NCBI RefSeq assembly: GCF_014201335.1
Contig: NZ_JACHEB010000003.1
Span: forward strand, 62,001 to 126,000
DNA: 64,000 bases
Direction: 5' to 3'
From: Tunturiibacter gelidiferens
Lineage (GTDB): Bacteria > Acidobacteriota > Terriglobia > Terriglobales > Acidobacteriaceae
Positions 45,411 through 54,468 of the stretch are shown here, piece by piece. The notes beneath the pieces are model-generated. The model was not told the origin of the DNA, made no database searches, and saw only the letters and a list, made by a program, of their open reading frames with translations. The number at the start of each line of letters is the position of its first letter. The first letter of the stretch is position 1. A program made the translations under genes and the position numbers.

Positions 45411-46607
45411 ATGGGCGATTTCCCAGAATCATTATTCCGCGCGATTCCCCACATTGCTGGCGATCTTACAGCGCTGATCGGTTATGTCGTTGCTTGCTTT
45501 GCTTGGGTGATTGTTGCCATCAAGGTTCAACGCAACAAGAACCTTCTCAAACATCTCGACAAACTTCCGAAGAACCAGCGGCTGGAAGCCCTGCGCCAGG
45601 AAATGGGTGCAATTCCCATACCCGACAACATAACTGCCACTGAATTCCTAAGAGCCCGATTGCATTCTTATTATTTTTGGGCTTCCATGACATTGCTCAT
45701 TCTATTGGCATTGTTGGGAGCTCTGGCCATCAGATATAGACCCACTCCTGCGATCACTCTTGCCCCGAAGGACTTATCTAGCGCTGTTTTTTCTGGATTG
45801 CAACAAGCTCAAACCAAACAAGAAGGCGAACAGGATGACAAATATATTCATGATTGGGAAACCAAGATTCGGTACTTAGATTTAGGTAGAAGTTCATCTT
45901 ACTATTTACAACCTTCACAATTCGGTGCAGCGTCAGGACAGATTGAATCTGGGAAATCGCTTGGTTTGTTTTGGATCGACGCCCGGAGCCTGTTCAGGTT
46001 GTTTATCGAATTCACGAACGATCAGTCTACTGGCTATACCGTCACAAGTCTCAGCGATAGATTTAAGCCTCAGGTGCCGTTCCTCGGTGACCCCACCATT
46101 CTCTTGGGGTCGAAGCCCCTCAATTTCTTCGGAGACAGCTTCGTCTATTTTGGCGGTGGTGGATCGGGAGGAAATATCACAGTAGTGAGGATAGGCGGCG
46201 ACACGAGCAATGCCGCTCGTTTTTCTTACTTCACATACGTGAGCACCTCTGAAGGGGATCAAGAGGCTTCCTACGAGCTGAGCCATGCTGCAGAGAATGA
46301 CACCGACTTGATCGACAAAACACTCGATGGTGACGCCCCTATCTCAGCTGGAGGACAGGGTCCCAACCCTTTCAATTCATTTTCTGCATACACAACACCC
46401 CATGACAGAGAACGCTATTGCAACAAGGAAGAATTGAACGAAGCAACGGCGAAATACAAAGGCGATCCCTCCAAATATAGTTTCTTTTCCTACACTGAAG
46501 ATCCTGAAGCGGAATTCGAAAAATGCAGCTTTCCACTTTGGTATGTAAGGCACTTTGACGTTTATCAGGACGCAATGAATGCGCGAAAAGCCATGCAATC
46601 ACAGTAG
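45411..46607 (+). CDS. Membrane-anchored protein of unknown function
   Basis: 398 residues. Two membrane helices: about 17-38 (LIGYVVACFAWVIVAIKV) and about 87-108 (YYFWASMTLLILLALLGALA), separated by a basic helical loop. The remaining 290 residues should be on one side of the membrane and are Ser/Gly/Asp-rich with beta-type patterns (DSFVYFGGGGSGGNITVVRI). I recognise no family. It stands alone after the SEFIR/UDG pair with 140 bases of empty sequence before it; it could be the membrane part of a cargo system. Confidence 0.7.
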   Translation: MGDFPESLFRAIPHIAGDLTALIGYVVACFAWVIVAIKVQRNKNLLKHLDKLPKNQRLEALRQEMGAIPIPDNITATEFLRARLHSYYFWASMTLLILLALLGALAIRYRPTPAITLAPKDLSSAVFSGLQQAQTKQEGEQDDKYIHDWETKIRYLDLGRSSSYYLQPSQFGAASGQIESGKSLGLFWIDARSLFRLFIEFTNDQSTGYTVTSLSDRFKPQVPFLGDPTILLGSKPLNFFGDSFVYFGGGGSGGNITVVRIGGDTSNAARFSYFTYVSTSEGDQEASYELSHAAENDTDLIDKTLDGDAPISAGGQGPNPFNSFSAYTTPHDRERYCNKEELNEATAKYKGDPSKYSFFSYTEDPEAEFEKCSFPLWYVRHFDVYQDAMNARKAMQSQ

Positions 46608-46629
46608 AACTCGTAAAGGTCTCGCGGTT

Positions 46630-46758
46630 TCAGTTTTTGCGTTTGAGGTCATATTTTCTCTCCAATGCGTGAAGTTTTTCCAACCAATCAAGATCACCGG
46701 TAGAAATTGCTTGAGCTATCGCTTGCGGCAACCATGCGATTGTTGTCCACTTTTTCAT
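46630..46758 (-). CDS. Possible 42-residue protein
   Basis: Reverse frame from ATG at 46758: KKWTTIAWLPQAIAQAIS, then DWLEKLHALERKYDLKRKN. Amphipathic and charged, unlike a random frame. It starts two bases after the stop of the next small frame (TGAAATG), as in translationally coupled genes. Ribosome-binding site weak. No known relative. Confidence 0.35.
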   Translation of the reverse strand: MKKWTTIAWLPQAIAQAISTGDLDWLEKLHALERKYDLKRKN

Positions 46759-46759
46759 T

Positions 46760-46852
46760 TCAGCCGACTACCACCCTCATGCTGTCATGCGTGAGGGTTA
46801 TCGTGATCAGATCTAGATCGGGTGGCGGCGGCGGTTTTGGCTTAGACTTCAT
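46760..46852 (-). CDS. Possible 30-residue proline-rich peptide
   Basis: Reverse frame encoding KSKPKPPPPPDLDLITITLT then a short tail. Start at 46852 lies two bases after the stop of the Tat-signal-like frame (TAGTGATG). It may be part of the same broken gene rather than a separate peptide. Confidence 0.25.
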   Translation of the reverse strand: MKSKPKPPPPPDLDLITITLTHDSMRVVVG

Positions 46853-46854
46853 CA

Positions 46855-46959
46855 CTAGACCTGGGCTTCAGCGGCAGTTAGAGCCAAGGGCGCAAATACG
46901 TGTGCCGCCGTCGCCGTTGAAAGATTCAGGAAATCACGCCGTGTGAGTTTTCTGCTCAT
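46855..46959 (-). CDS. Tat-signal-like 34-residue peptide or gene remnant
   Basis: Reverse frame encoding SRKLTRRDFLNLSTATAA, a textbook twin-arginine motif followed by a hydrophobic stretch and ending AAEAQV-stop, just where a signal peptidase site would lie. Either a remnant of a larger exported protein or the first of three tiny coupled frames (46630-46959). Confidence 0.35.
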   Translation of the reverse strand: MSRKLTRRDFLNLSTATAAHVFAPLALTAAEAQV

Positions 46960-47074
46960 AATGTACTCGGCTCTAATCTATAGATATTGGAATCAGAGGT
47001 CGCAAAATCCGTGTAAACCTATCTGTCCGGATGAGCGGAAGTATACAGGGCAGTACAATCATCGCTGGAGAAAT

Positions 47075-47566
47075 ATGAACGTCCAGAAAGGCACATTTCG
47101 GCTTTGGGTGGTGCTGAGTGTGCTGTTCGTGATTGTCGTTGCGGCTTTCTCCTACGACAACATCCACACCGAGTTCAGGAATGCCTACACTGACTGGAAC
47201 GCAGTGGCTACCAAGTTGGGTGGCGAGAACATGGTTCCCGCCGATTGTGAGAAGGCCAGAGGAACCGCCGGAACTGACTACAACAGGAATGACGACGGTT
47301 TTTGCTGGTACGAGTTTTCCAAATTTAGGTCTCTCTATCCCGAATATAAGGATGTAAACGACAAAGAGCTGGACAGAAGGCTGTACGCCAAAGCCGGTAA
47401 GCCACTCGTTGAGTTTCACCCTTGGCAAAAGCTGGCGAAGGTCGTCTTGTTTGCCGTCGGTGTACCGCTTGGCTTCCTCGCACTGGGGTATGCGCTGTTT
47501 TGGGCCGTGGCAGGATTCAGATCTCAACCGAGCAAACAGCCTCCAAACGCTGGAGATATTTCTTGA
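47075..47566 (+). CDS. Small two-helix membrane protein, unknown
   Basis: 163 residues; ATG at 47075 with CTGGAG upstream is preferred over the longer open frame. Helices at about 9-27 (FRLWVVLSVLFVIVVAAFSY) and about 122-146 (LAKVVLFAVGVPLGFLALGYALFW) enclose a loop with Cys residues (PADCEKARG, DDGFCWYEF). First of three closely spaced genes: its stop overlaps the next start. No family recognised. Confidence 0.65.
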   Translation: MNVQKGTFRLWVVLSVLFVIVVAAFSYDNIHTEFRNAYTDWNAVATKLGGENMVPADCEKARGTAGTDYNRNDDGFCWYEFSKFRSLYPEYKDVNDKELDRRLYAKAGKPLVEFHPWQKLAKVVLFAVGVPLGFLALGYALFWAVAGFRSQPSKQPPNAGDIS

Positions 47567-48123
47567 GAAGAACCCTCACAATTTTGATGGTTGCTATCGT
47601 GTCCTTCGTCCTTGGCGTCGGATGCATGTATCTGGTCAAGCGACAGCCGAAAGCGCCCGCGAGTGATGGATGGATTACGGTATCCGTCATCGACCCGATT
47701 GGATACTCGCTTGACTATCCGATCGATACTCACCCAACACCAAAGGCAATGGGGCTGACAGGTAAGATAAAGTTCCTGACGCGTGACAACGGAAACCAGC
47801 TTGGGTTCATTCTGAAAATTCCAATCGAGCCAGTCCCGACAAAAACGCTGCCCATAAAGGACCAGCAAGAGGAGAAGCTCGCCAACGGTTTCACTTTCGG
47901 TCCGCCTGACCAGCTTCACCTTGAAGGCCAATTCGATTTCATCCTGAAAGATTCTGACGGATTCGTCCTTCAGAAAATATCGGCTACGGAGCAGAACCTC
48001 GCAGCGGGTTCTGATAATCCTACGCAAGGGACGGCAGATGGAATAATCCCGCCGTCGATAGTCGAGCGCACCAAACAGGTCCAAGCAAGCTTTCTGGTCA
48101 AGAGTTGCTATCCGTGCAAGTGA
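47563..48123 (+). CDS. Membrane-anchored protein, unknown
   Basis: 186 residues from a TTG start that shares TTGA with the preceding stop; GGAG sits eight bases upstream. One N-terminal helix (RTLTILMVAIVSFVLGVGC) followed by a beta-rich exposed domain (DGWITVSVIDPIGYSLDYP, TGKIKFLTRDNGNQLGFIL). The exposed part could be a carboxypeptidase-like or Ig-like sandwich, but no family is recognised. Middle gene of a three-gene unit. Confidence 0.65.
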   Translation: MRRTLTILMVAIVSFVLGVGCMYLVKRQPKAPASDGWITVSVIDPIGYSLDYPIDTHPTPKAMGLTGKIKFLTRDNGNQLGFILKIPIEPVPTKTLPIKDQQEEKLANGFTFGPPDQLHLEGQFDFILKDSDGFVLQKISATEQNLAAGSDNPTQGTADGIIPPSIVERTKQVQASFLVKSCYPCK

Positions 48124-48137
48124 AGTGAGAACGCCCA

Positions 48138-48956
48138 ATGGCCATAGACAACCCGTTTGACCAAGTAGAAAAGCATTACCCAGTCGGCTCCGAGGCACCG
48201 CTGGCGGAGCTAACCCTTGGCTCAGCTACTGTCGCCTTAGGCTTTCCTGCCGCCAGCCCTATCGCAATCCTCTTTGGGTTCCTCGACAGTTTCAACACTT
48301 CAAAACGCCAAGATCGCGGCGAGGCGTTTATCCGGGCGTTGATCGAACAGTTCAAAGGTCTGGAATCGTCGATCAAGAACATGAAGACCGACGTGGCTGA
48401 AGTGCAAGCAGCTCTGCGTGTGGCGATTCACAACGACATTGACGAGATGAACGACAATAAACGCGACCGGTACATCAAGATTGCCACCTCTGCGGTGTCG
48501 CTCCAAACGAAGGTCGTTGATTTGGTGGGTTTCATCCGTGATGTTGAGCAACTTGGGGAGAGGGACATTATCGGCCTGAAAGTGTTGAACCGAATCATGA
48601 ACAAGCCGAGCGACTGGCAAGACGTGCAGACAACGGCCGCTACAAACCAGAAGCCAAAACTGCACCCGAATACTTTCATCCAGCGCGCCCAGGAACTATC
48701 CGTCAATATGGCCCACGCGCTAACGAATAATCCGCAACTCACGAACGGCGATCAGTTCAGCCGGGAAGAGGGCTTACAGATTTGTTTGCGGCTGCAGGGG
48801 TTTGGCCTTGCCCAGGAGATTGCAACCAGCCCGCGTGAGGTTCCGATCTCAAACTATGCTGCGCGTCTCACAGGCCGTGGCCTCATGTTGCTCAAGTTGC
48901 TTGGTGAAGACGTGCCGAACTGGAATAGATATTTTGACCAAAATGGGCCGTTATAA
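48138..48956 (+). CDS. Helical protein, unknown
   Basis: 272 residues. A hydrophobic patch near 25-50 (LGSATVALGFPAASPIAILFGFLD) could insert in a membrane or form a pore helix, followed by a long helical, coiled-coil-like stretch (about 60-130: FIRALIEQFKGLESSIKNMK, VAEVQAALRVAIHNDIDEMN). The C-terminus (about 205-270) reads like a winged helix. It starts 14 bases after the preceding gene. The hydrophobic-then-helical layout recalls pore-forming effectors, which is only a suggestion. Confidence 0.65.
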   Translation: MAIDNPFDQVEKHYPVGSEAPLAELTLGSATVALGFPAASPIAILFGFLDSFNTSKRQDRGEAFIRALIEQFKGLESSIKNMKTDVAEVQAALRVAIHNDIDEMNDNKRDRYIKIATSAVSLQTKVVDLVGFIRDVEQLGERDIIGLKVLNRIMNKPSDWQDVQTTAATNQKPKLHPNTFIQRAQELSVNMAHALTNNPQLTNGDQFSREEGLQICLRLQGFGLAQEIATSPREVPISNYAARLTGRGLMLLKLLGEDVPNWNRYFDQNGPL

Positions 48957-48986
48957 TTTCGGAAGTTTGAGTCTGAGGAGAATGGT

Positions 48987-49181
48987 ATGCACTCCGGTGT
49001 TGACTGGAAATCGGCACCGAAGACCGCGCAGTGGTGGGCGGTAGACGCCAACGGGGAGGCTCATTGGTTCAAGTCGTCCAACGTCACTCCACTCACTGAC
49101 TTTTGGTACACGGATAGTGAGCAAGCGCCTCTGTTTGGATATGACGGTGACTGGCGCGAAAGTCTGACCAGAGGGCCATGA
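48987..49181 (+). CDS. Small acidic Trp-rich protein, unknown
   Basis: 64 residues with six Trp (WKSAPKTAQWWAVDANGEAH, DFWYTDSEQAP). GAGGAG lies just before the ATG and the gene starts 30 bases after its neighbour, so it is probably the last gene of the 47075-49181 unit. No relatives recognised. Confidence 0.5.
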   Translation: MHSGVDWKSAPKTAQWWAVDANGEAHWFKSSNVTPLTDFWYTDSEQAPLFGYDGDWRESLTRGP

Positions 49182-49329
49182 AATTGTTCAATTCGCGTTC
49201 TCTTTACTGATTACGTCGTCGAGGTAGGCCAAAGCTTCTTGGGCGCACTGCTCAGGTGCCTCCTGAACATCGCAAGACTTGAGTGGATACTCTACGTTGC
49301 CTTTGGAATGCGCTGCATAAGTCGAGTAT

Positions 49330-50433
49330 GTGAACGAACTCTTGAACGCCGCAGGAGGAGAATTGGCAAAGCGCGATCCACAGAAGACAAAGCGGAATAA
49401 ACTGATCCAAACAATGAAGACCGAGCTGCGAGAACTCTTGCCAACAGTTCTTGAAGAAACGGGACTCAGAGACGAGAAAGAACTAAATGCCATCATTGGC
49501 CACAAAACCGATTATGTGATCGATCTCAAGCACGCTGTAATCCTTGCGCCTGATCAGTATGAAGCACTGTGGATGGCAGGCTTCAACAAGCAGCTAGAGG
49601 AGGAAGGTGAAGCGTTCGGCTTCGGTGAGTTCTTTGCTATTGCCAGAAAGTCGAAAGCCTTTCGGCGATATCTACACATTTTCCTCAGGCGGTCATATCT
49701 GAAGCACTACGACGAGTATCACAAGGCGAGGCCTGAGGTAGAGGAAGCCGAAATTTGGATCGGACAGAACAACGCGGACTACGGGCTACTTGTAACACCG
49801 CGCTTCAAGGATGGCCGCTGGGAGAATGATAAGAGCCATATCCGGCGCTTCAAACCTCGCTACTGGACGATAGGTCACGTCCTAGAAACGGGACTCGTAG
49901 TGCCTGACAGCGCCGACCCAATGCGGTTCGCTAATGTCGGTGAGTACCTCCGTTTTTTCGAGCATGTTCTCGTTCGCCACTCAGCTTCCTCTTATCAGAG
50001 GAAAATTGCGGCAATGTACTCTCAGCTGGTGCGGGACTCCGATGACCCCCTGAATATTCCCCTTTTGATCCCAGAGCTGCGATACAACGGTCGAGAAGCA
50101 AAACACGAACATCGCCTAGATTTCTGCATCATCGATCCCGACACCTTCGATAAGGTAGGTTTCGAGCTATCGCCGTGGTCCTCACATGGACGCCTCACCA
50201 AGACCAAGGAGAAGACCACGAAAGCAGTGAATGAGGAAGCAAAAGGAAACTTCGAGAAGGAGATGCGGAAGCTGAAGAAGTATTTTCAGAAGCATGGTAT
50301 TTACGCGCTCGTATACACCGACAGCGATCTGGCGGATATCACATCCGTATTTGTAGACATCGCAAAATATCTGCAAACCTCGGGGCCCGCCGCGCAATAT
50401 AGCTTTGCCGAGATTGACGACTTCTTTAAGTAG
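49330..50433 (+). CDS. Hypothetical protein, possibly nuclease-related
   Basis: 367 residues from a GTG start (an in-frame ATG at 49411 is possible). The middle is charged and helical; the C-terminal third has ELRYNGREAKHEHRLDFCII followed by DKVGFELSPW and later YALVYTDSDLADI. The Asp-strand-Glu pattern resembles the core of PD-(D/E)xK-like folds, but the Lys is missing, so this is weak. A long Lys/Glu helix follows. It is convergent with the PIWI fragment. Confidence 0.6.
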   Translation: MNELLNAAGGELAKRDPQKTKRNKLIQTMKTELRELLPTVLEETGLRDEKELNAIIGHKTDYVIDLKHAVILAPDQYEALWMAGFNKQLEEEGEAFGFGEFFAIARKSKAFRRYLHIFLRRSYLKHYDEYHKARPEVEEAEIWIGQNNADYGLLVTPRFKDGRWENDKSHIRRFKPRYWTIGHVLETGLVVPDSADPMRFANVGEYLRFFEHVLVRHSASSYQRKIAAMYSQLVRDSDDPLNIPLLIPELRYNGREAKHEHRLDFCIIDPDTFDKVGFELSPWSSHGRLTKTKEKTTKAVNEEAKGNFEKEMRKLKKYFQKHGIYALVYTDSDLADITSVFVDIAKYLQTSGPAAQYSFAEIDDFFK

Positions 50434-50717
50434 GTACGTTCGCTTACTCATCCGCTACCCATCTCACTTCGAGGAGTATCGCCACGAGTGTTTTCTGCGG
50501 AGCCAACGACGATGAGGCCGAACGCAGCCAGAATGACTACCAAAAAAAGACATGGATGACCCGTCTGCGTCCCGGCATCGACTGGTTATCGTCGGCTTGG
50601 CTCATCATTCGCTTCAGTCGGATGAACCGATCTCTCTGGCGTCTATGATGAAGATGTTCCGAAGTAGCCTTGCTAACCAAATCACGCATAATGCGGGCGC
50701 GAGTTGAGAACCCCTCT

Positions 50718-51584
50718 CTATACGTAGAACTTGAACGGCAGTCGCGGTTCGCTTCCATCATCAAGCGGTGCTGCTATCAAAACATCCCCCACGTCGTTGG
50801 CGAACTTGATAGTCACGGGCAGCCGATCGTTGAACAGACAGGAATTGAAGTTGATCTTCGTCAGCCCCAAAATATCCTTTAACACTGTTTCAAGTCGACA
50901 TTCTCCCCGTTGGACTCTTACCAGCAGAGGGTTTGGAGTTTCCGGCCCCATATACGTATCGAGCCTTGGGACATAGCCAGACGTCCACAAAAACGCTGTC
51001 GTCGAGTTCAATGGCAAGGCCGTTCCCCGAACGGTAGGATATTTTCCCATCCGGTACAGCTTTAGGTCGTCGAACGCGTCGGAAATTTGAACCCCGATGA
51101 CTTTTGTCGCTGTGCCTGCCCCACCTTCGAATCCCTTCCACTCTTCATCTGTGAAGTTCGAGCCTGCATGAATGAAAAGCTCCTTCGGCGGTTCGTTGTG
51201 TTGCCGGCGATACTCATCAATCACTAGGGTCACGAGTCGTTTGGCTGCATCGTCATCCAGATGGAATTGCTTGGTGTCTGCGTGGAACCATGGCCCTAAA
51301 GCACCGCGAAAAACGATTCCTTCTCCGTTGGTGAGAAACATCTGTGCCGCGCAACAGGCATGCCGATCATTTGTTGTCAGCTCCGTTCGTTTGTAAACCA
51401 AGCCGACATAGCAGACACCAGGACGAACGTCCGCGAGCTGCCATGGGCGGCCACCACCCTTGTAGTACGCACCCGTTCCTAGCTTCCATGCGAGCGTCGC
51501 AGGATCTTCAAGCTTTCGCAGTGGCATTCCATTCGTTGTCCGGACTATTTTTGGTACATTCGATCTGCCAAAGCAAGCGAGCAC
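50718..51584 (-). pseudogene. PIWI-domain C-terminal part of a prokaryotic Argonaute, catalytic residues absent
   Basis: 288 codons match the C-terminal PIWI region: TLAWKLGTGAYYKGGGRPW, VCYVGLVYKR, FRGALGPW, HLDDDAAKRL, ELFIHAGSNFTDEEW and the typical end LTKINFNSCLFNDRLPVTIKFA. The N, PAZ and MID parts are missing; a stop lies just upstream of 51584. At VGL(V)Y the first catalytic Asp of VGID is replaced, and HAGS stands where RDG is expected, so it could not cut. It may be a relic of a long-B type Argonaute. Confidence 0.75.
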
Positions 51585-51706
51585 GAACTACGATCCGGCG
51601 ACCGGCCGACGGGGTCAAAGCCATTCCTGCCGATTTCAAACACTTCAGCTAGCGACATTTACTGAGTCAATGGAGTGCTCCCGTTCGTGAGCGGAGCATT
51701 GCATTG

Positions 51707-51724
51707 TAGGTGTAATTACACCTA
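51707..51724. promoter_or_regulatory. Perfect 18-bp palindrome, candidate MarR operator
   Basis: TAGGTGTAATTACACCTA is fully self-complementary and lies 30 bases before the marR start. MarR-family proteins bind such palindromes and usually repress their own operon, so this is the likely operator for marR-fabF. Confidence 0.75.
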
Positions 51725-51754
51725 TACTTTTCAAAAGGTGAAACTGGCTATCCG

Positions 51755-52216
51755 ATGACAAATCCGGGAGATCTCGGTTGCAGCTGTTACAAACTACGGC
51801 AGGCGTCGCGCTTGATATCGCGCACGTACGACACTTTTTTAGCTCCATGCAATATCAGTATCGGGCAGTTCGGCTTGCTGGCGACACTGGCTGCCTGTAA
51901 GGAGATTCCTCTCGCCAAACTGGCAGAAATGATGCAGATGGACCGAACTACGTTGACGCGCAATCTCTTGCCGCTCGAAAAGCTTGGGTATATAAAGAGC
52001 AAACACTCTGAGGATCGTCGGCTGCGAGCCCTGTCGTTGTCTGCGTCGGGTAAAGATGCACTTTCCAAGGCGAAGCCACGATGGCGTGAGGCTCAGCGGA
52101 GCCTGGAGGATCAACTAGGTTCCACGAACGTTGCCCTCCTCAACAGAGTCCTCGATTTCACGGTCACACAATTTCCAGCTACGACAGCATCGCGAATCCG
52201 CACGGAGCGCTCGTGA
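51755..52216 (+). CDS. MarR-family transcriptional regulator
   Basis: 153 residues. Winged-helix core: ISIGQFGLLATLAAC, IPLAKLAEMMQMDRTTLTR (recognition helix) and KSKHSEDRRLRALSLSASGK (wing). A Cys pair near the N-terminus (GCSCYKLRQASR) might sense oxidants. The last bases overlap the next gene (GTGA). It probably controls the following ketosynthase through the palindrome upstream. The inducer is unknown. Confidence 0.92.
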   Translation: MTNPGDLGCSCYKLRQASRLISRTYDTFLAPCNISIGQFGLLATLAACKEIPLAKLAEMMQMDRTTLTRNLLPLEKLGYIKSKHSEDRRLRALSLSASGKDALSKAKPRWREAQRSLEDQLGSTNVALLNRVLDFTVTQFPATTASRIRTERS

Positions 52217-53477
52217 AAGGAATTGAGTTGGAGCCAGAACGTCGGATAGTCGTAACGGGAGTCGGACTTGTGAGCCCGGTTGGGATTGGAACTGAGGAGA
52301 CGTGGGAAGCGCTATTGCGGGGAGACTCAGGGATCGCTCCCATCACACTCTTCGACGCATCCCGATTTGCGTGTCGATTCGCTGGAGAGGTGAAGAGCTT
52401 CACGCCCGAAACCTATGTTGATCGAAAAGATATCAAGAAGATGGGGCGGTTCATACAATTCGCCATGGCCGCATCCGAGTTCGCCTTGACCCAGGCGGGC
52501 CTCCAGATCACGCCAGAGAACGCGGAGCGAGTAGGCGTATACGTAGGAAGCGGCATCGGTGCCTTCGAGGTAATCGAACGGGAGCATGCCAAGCTCCTCA
52601 CGGGCGGCCCTGATCGCGTCTCACCATTCTTCATCAACGCGACAATCGCGAATCTGGCCTCGGGACAAATCTCGATCAAATATGGAGCGACGGGACCAAA
52701 TCTTACTTGCTCGACCGCCTGCACCACCGGCGCGCATGGTATCGGCGAAGCGTGGCATATCATCCGTCGGGGCGATGCTGATGCAATGATTTGTGGAGGC
52801 AGCGAAGCGGCAGTTACCCCTCTCTCAGTCGCTGGCTTTGCCGCCATGCGCGCACTTTCAACGAACAATGAGAATGCGGTGAGAGCCTCGCGCCCATGGG
52901 ATTGTGAACGTGATGGATTTGTAGTGGGCGAAGGTGCTGGAGTGCTGGTCCTGGAAGAGTTGACACACGCCACACGACGCGGAGCCACCATCCTGGCGGA
53001 GCTTGTTGGTTATGCGGCAAACTCGGACGCCTTCCACACCAATGCTCCGCCTGAGGATGGCCGCGGCGTTCGGCGAGTGATGGAGTTGGCGATGAAGAGT
53101 GCTGGTATCAATCCCTCACAAGTTCAATACCTCAACGCCCATGCAACTTCGACCCCATTGGGAGACCGCGCTGAAGCTCAGGCGATTCTTGATGCCTTCG
53201 GCGATCACGCTTCAACCCTGCTTGTGAGCTCCACAAAATCCATGACTGGCCACTTATTGGGTGGTGCTGGCAGTCTTGAAGCTGGAATTACAGTGCTAGC
53301 GCTCCGTGATCAGACTGCTCCTCCGACGACCAACATCGATCACCTCGACGAGAGCTGCAGACTAAATCTGGTGCGCGACAAGGGAGTCGCAATAGTATGG
53401 AATACGCGATGTCGAACTCATTCGGCTTCGGTGGCACTAACGCATCGTTAGTGTTCCGTCGTTCTCTCCAACCATAA
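52213..53477 (+). pseudogene. fabF: 3-oxoacyl-ACP synthase II (FabF), C-terminal frameshift
   Basis: Condensing enzyme of fatty-acid synthesis. GTG start overlaps the marR stop. Active-site Cys in TCSTACTTGAHG, His in NAHATSTPLGD and His in KSMTGHLLGGAGS are present. Near 53395 one base is missing: the open frame ends at 53451 with a nonsense tail, whereas one frame back the normal end EYAMSNSFGFGGTNASLVF continues to TAA at 53475. The GFGGTN loop closing the active site is thus out of frame. Everything else is intact, so the break is recent or an assembly error. Confidence 0.88.
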
Positions 53478-53494
53478 GGTCTGCGTCATATGAG

Positions 53495-54403
53495 TTAGAT
53501 TTGAGTAATCGAAGAGCGGGGGCTGGCGACATTTACAGACTGGACGGTCTCAGCAAAACGATGCACGACAGATCGTCGGTCCTTCCTCCACGCCATGCCG
53601 ATTCTCCATGCTGCCGCGGGCATGTTCGTAGGAAAGAATTTAATCCCCGGAACCCTCATCCGACGGAGCGCAGACGGCACCAGGCTGACCCCGAGCCCTG
53701 CTCGAACCAGATTGAGTACTGTGAACGGTTCCTGAACCTCCTGAACGACGTTTGGTGCGAACCCTGCGGTTGCACAGATGCTTAGCGCGTGCTGATAAAG
53801 GGTGCTGAAAGTGGAACGCGCAAGGAGAACAAAAGGCTCATCTCGAAGGCTAAGCAAGGGCACCTCTCTCTCCTTGAATTTCGCAGCCGCGACCACAATC
53901 AGTAACTCTTCCTTAAGCAATCGTTTGGTCTCTATCAGCGGGCTGGATACCGGAAGCCGAACGAACCCCAGGTCGATGCTTCCATCCTGAAGGGCCTCGA
54001 TTTGCTTTCTGGTAGGCATGTCGTACATCTCAAGAAGCACATTCGGGTACGTTTTACGAAATGCAATCACCGCGCGTGGCAAGAGGTCATTAACGGCTGC
54101 GATACCGAAGCCTATCCGCAGATTTCCGACCTCGCCTCTCATCGCCTGCCGTCCAAATGACTCCAAAGCTGCCACGTCGCCAATGAGCAAGCGAGCACGT
54201 TCCTTCAATGCCTCTCCAGCTGGGGTTAGGGCAACGTGTCCAGTAGTCCGGTCGAAGAGACGCCCTCCAAGTTCCGCCTCAAGACGTTTTATCTGTTTGC
54301 TGAGAGCGGGTTGGGAGAGGTGAATTTTCGCCGCCGTGCGTCCGAAGTGTAACTCCACTGAGAGCGCTACAAAACTGCGTAAGGCATCCAGATCAAAGCT
54401 CAT
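53495..54403 (-). CDS. LysR-family transcriptional regulator
   Basis: 302 residues. HTH: RSFVALSVELHFGRTAAKIH, LSQPALSKQIKRLEAELGGR (about 8-47). Ligand domain with RIGFGIAAVNDLLPRAV and GLGVSLVPSALRRM. It is divergent from the SRPBCC-MBL gene, with 237 bases between the starts, and is its most likely regulator. It overlaps nothing and converges with fabF, 17 bases away. Ligand unknown. Confidence 0.93.
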   Translation of the reverse strand: MSFDLDALRSFVALSVELHFGRTAAKIHLSQPALSKQIKRLEAELGGRLFDRTTGHVALTPAGEALKERARLLIGDVAALESFGRQAMRGEVGNLRIGFGIAAVNDLLPRAVIAFRKTYPNVLLEMYDMPTRKQIEALQDGSIDLGFVRLPVSSPLIETKRLLKEELLIVVAAAKFKEREVPLLSLRDEPFVLLARSTFSTLYQHALSICATAGFAPNVVQEVQEPFTVLNLVRAGLGVSLVPSALRRMRVPGIKFFPTNMPAAAWRIGMAWRKDRRSVVHRFAETVQSVNVASPRSSITQI

Positions 54404-54468
54404 TCCAATAGGTTATCAAGACGCGGTCGACATTTCATCGTCAACTTCACCCAATAGCTACCTCAATG

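Noticed and set aside
50434..50717. Short frames between the unknown gene and the PIWI fragment
   Set aside because: No motif or ribosome-binding site; likely filler or decayed sequence.
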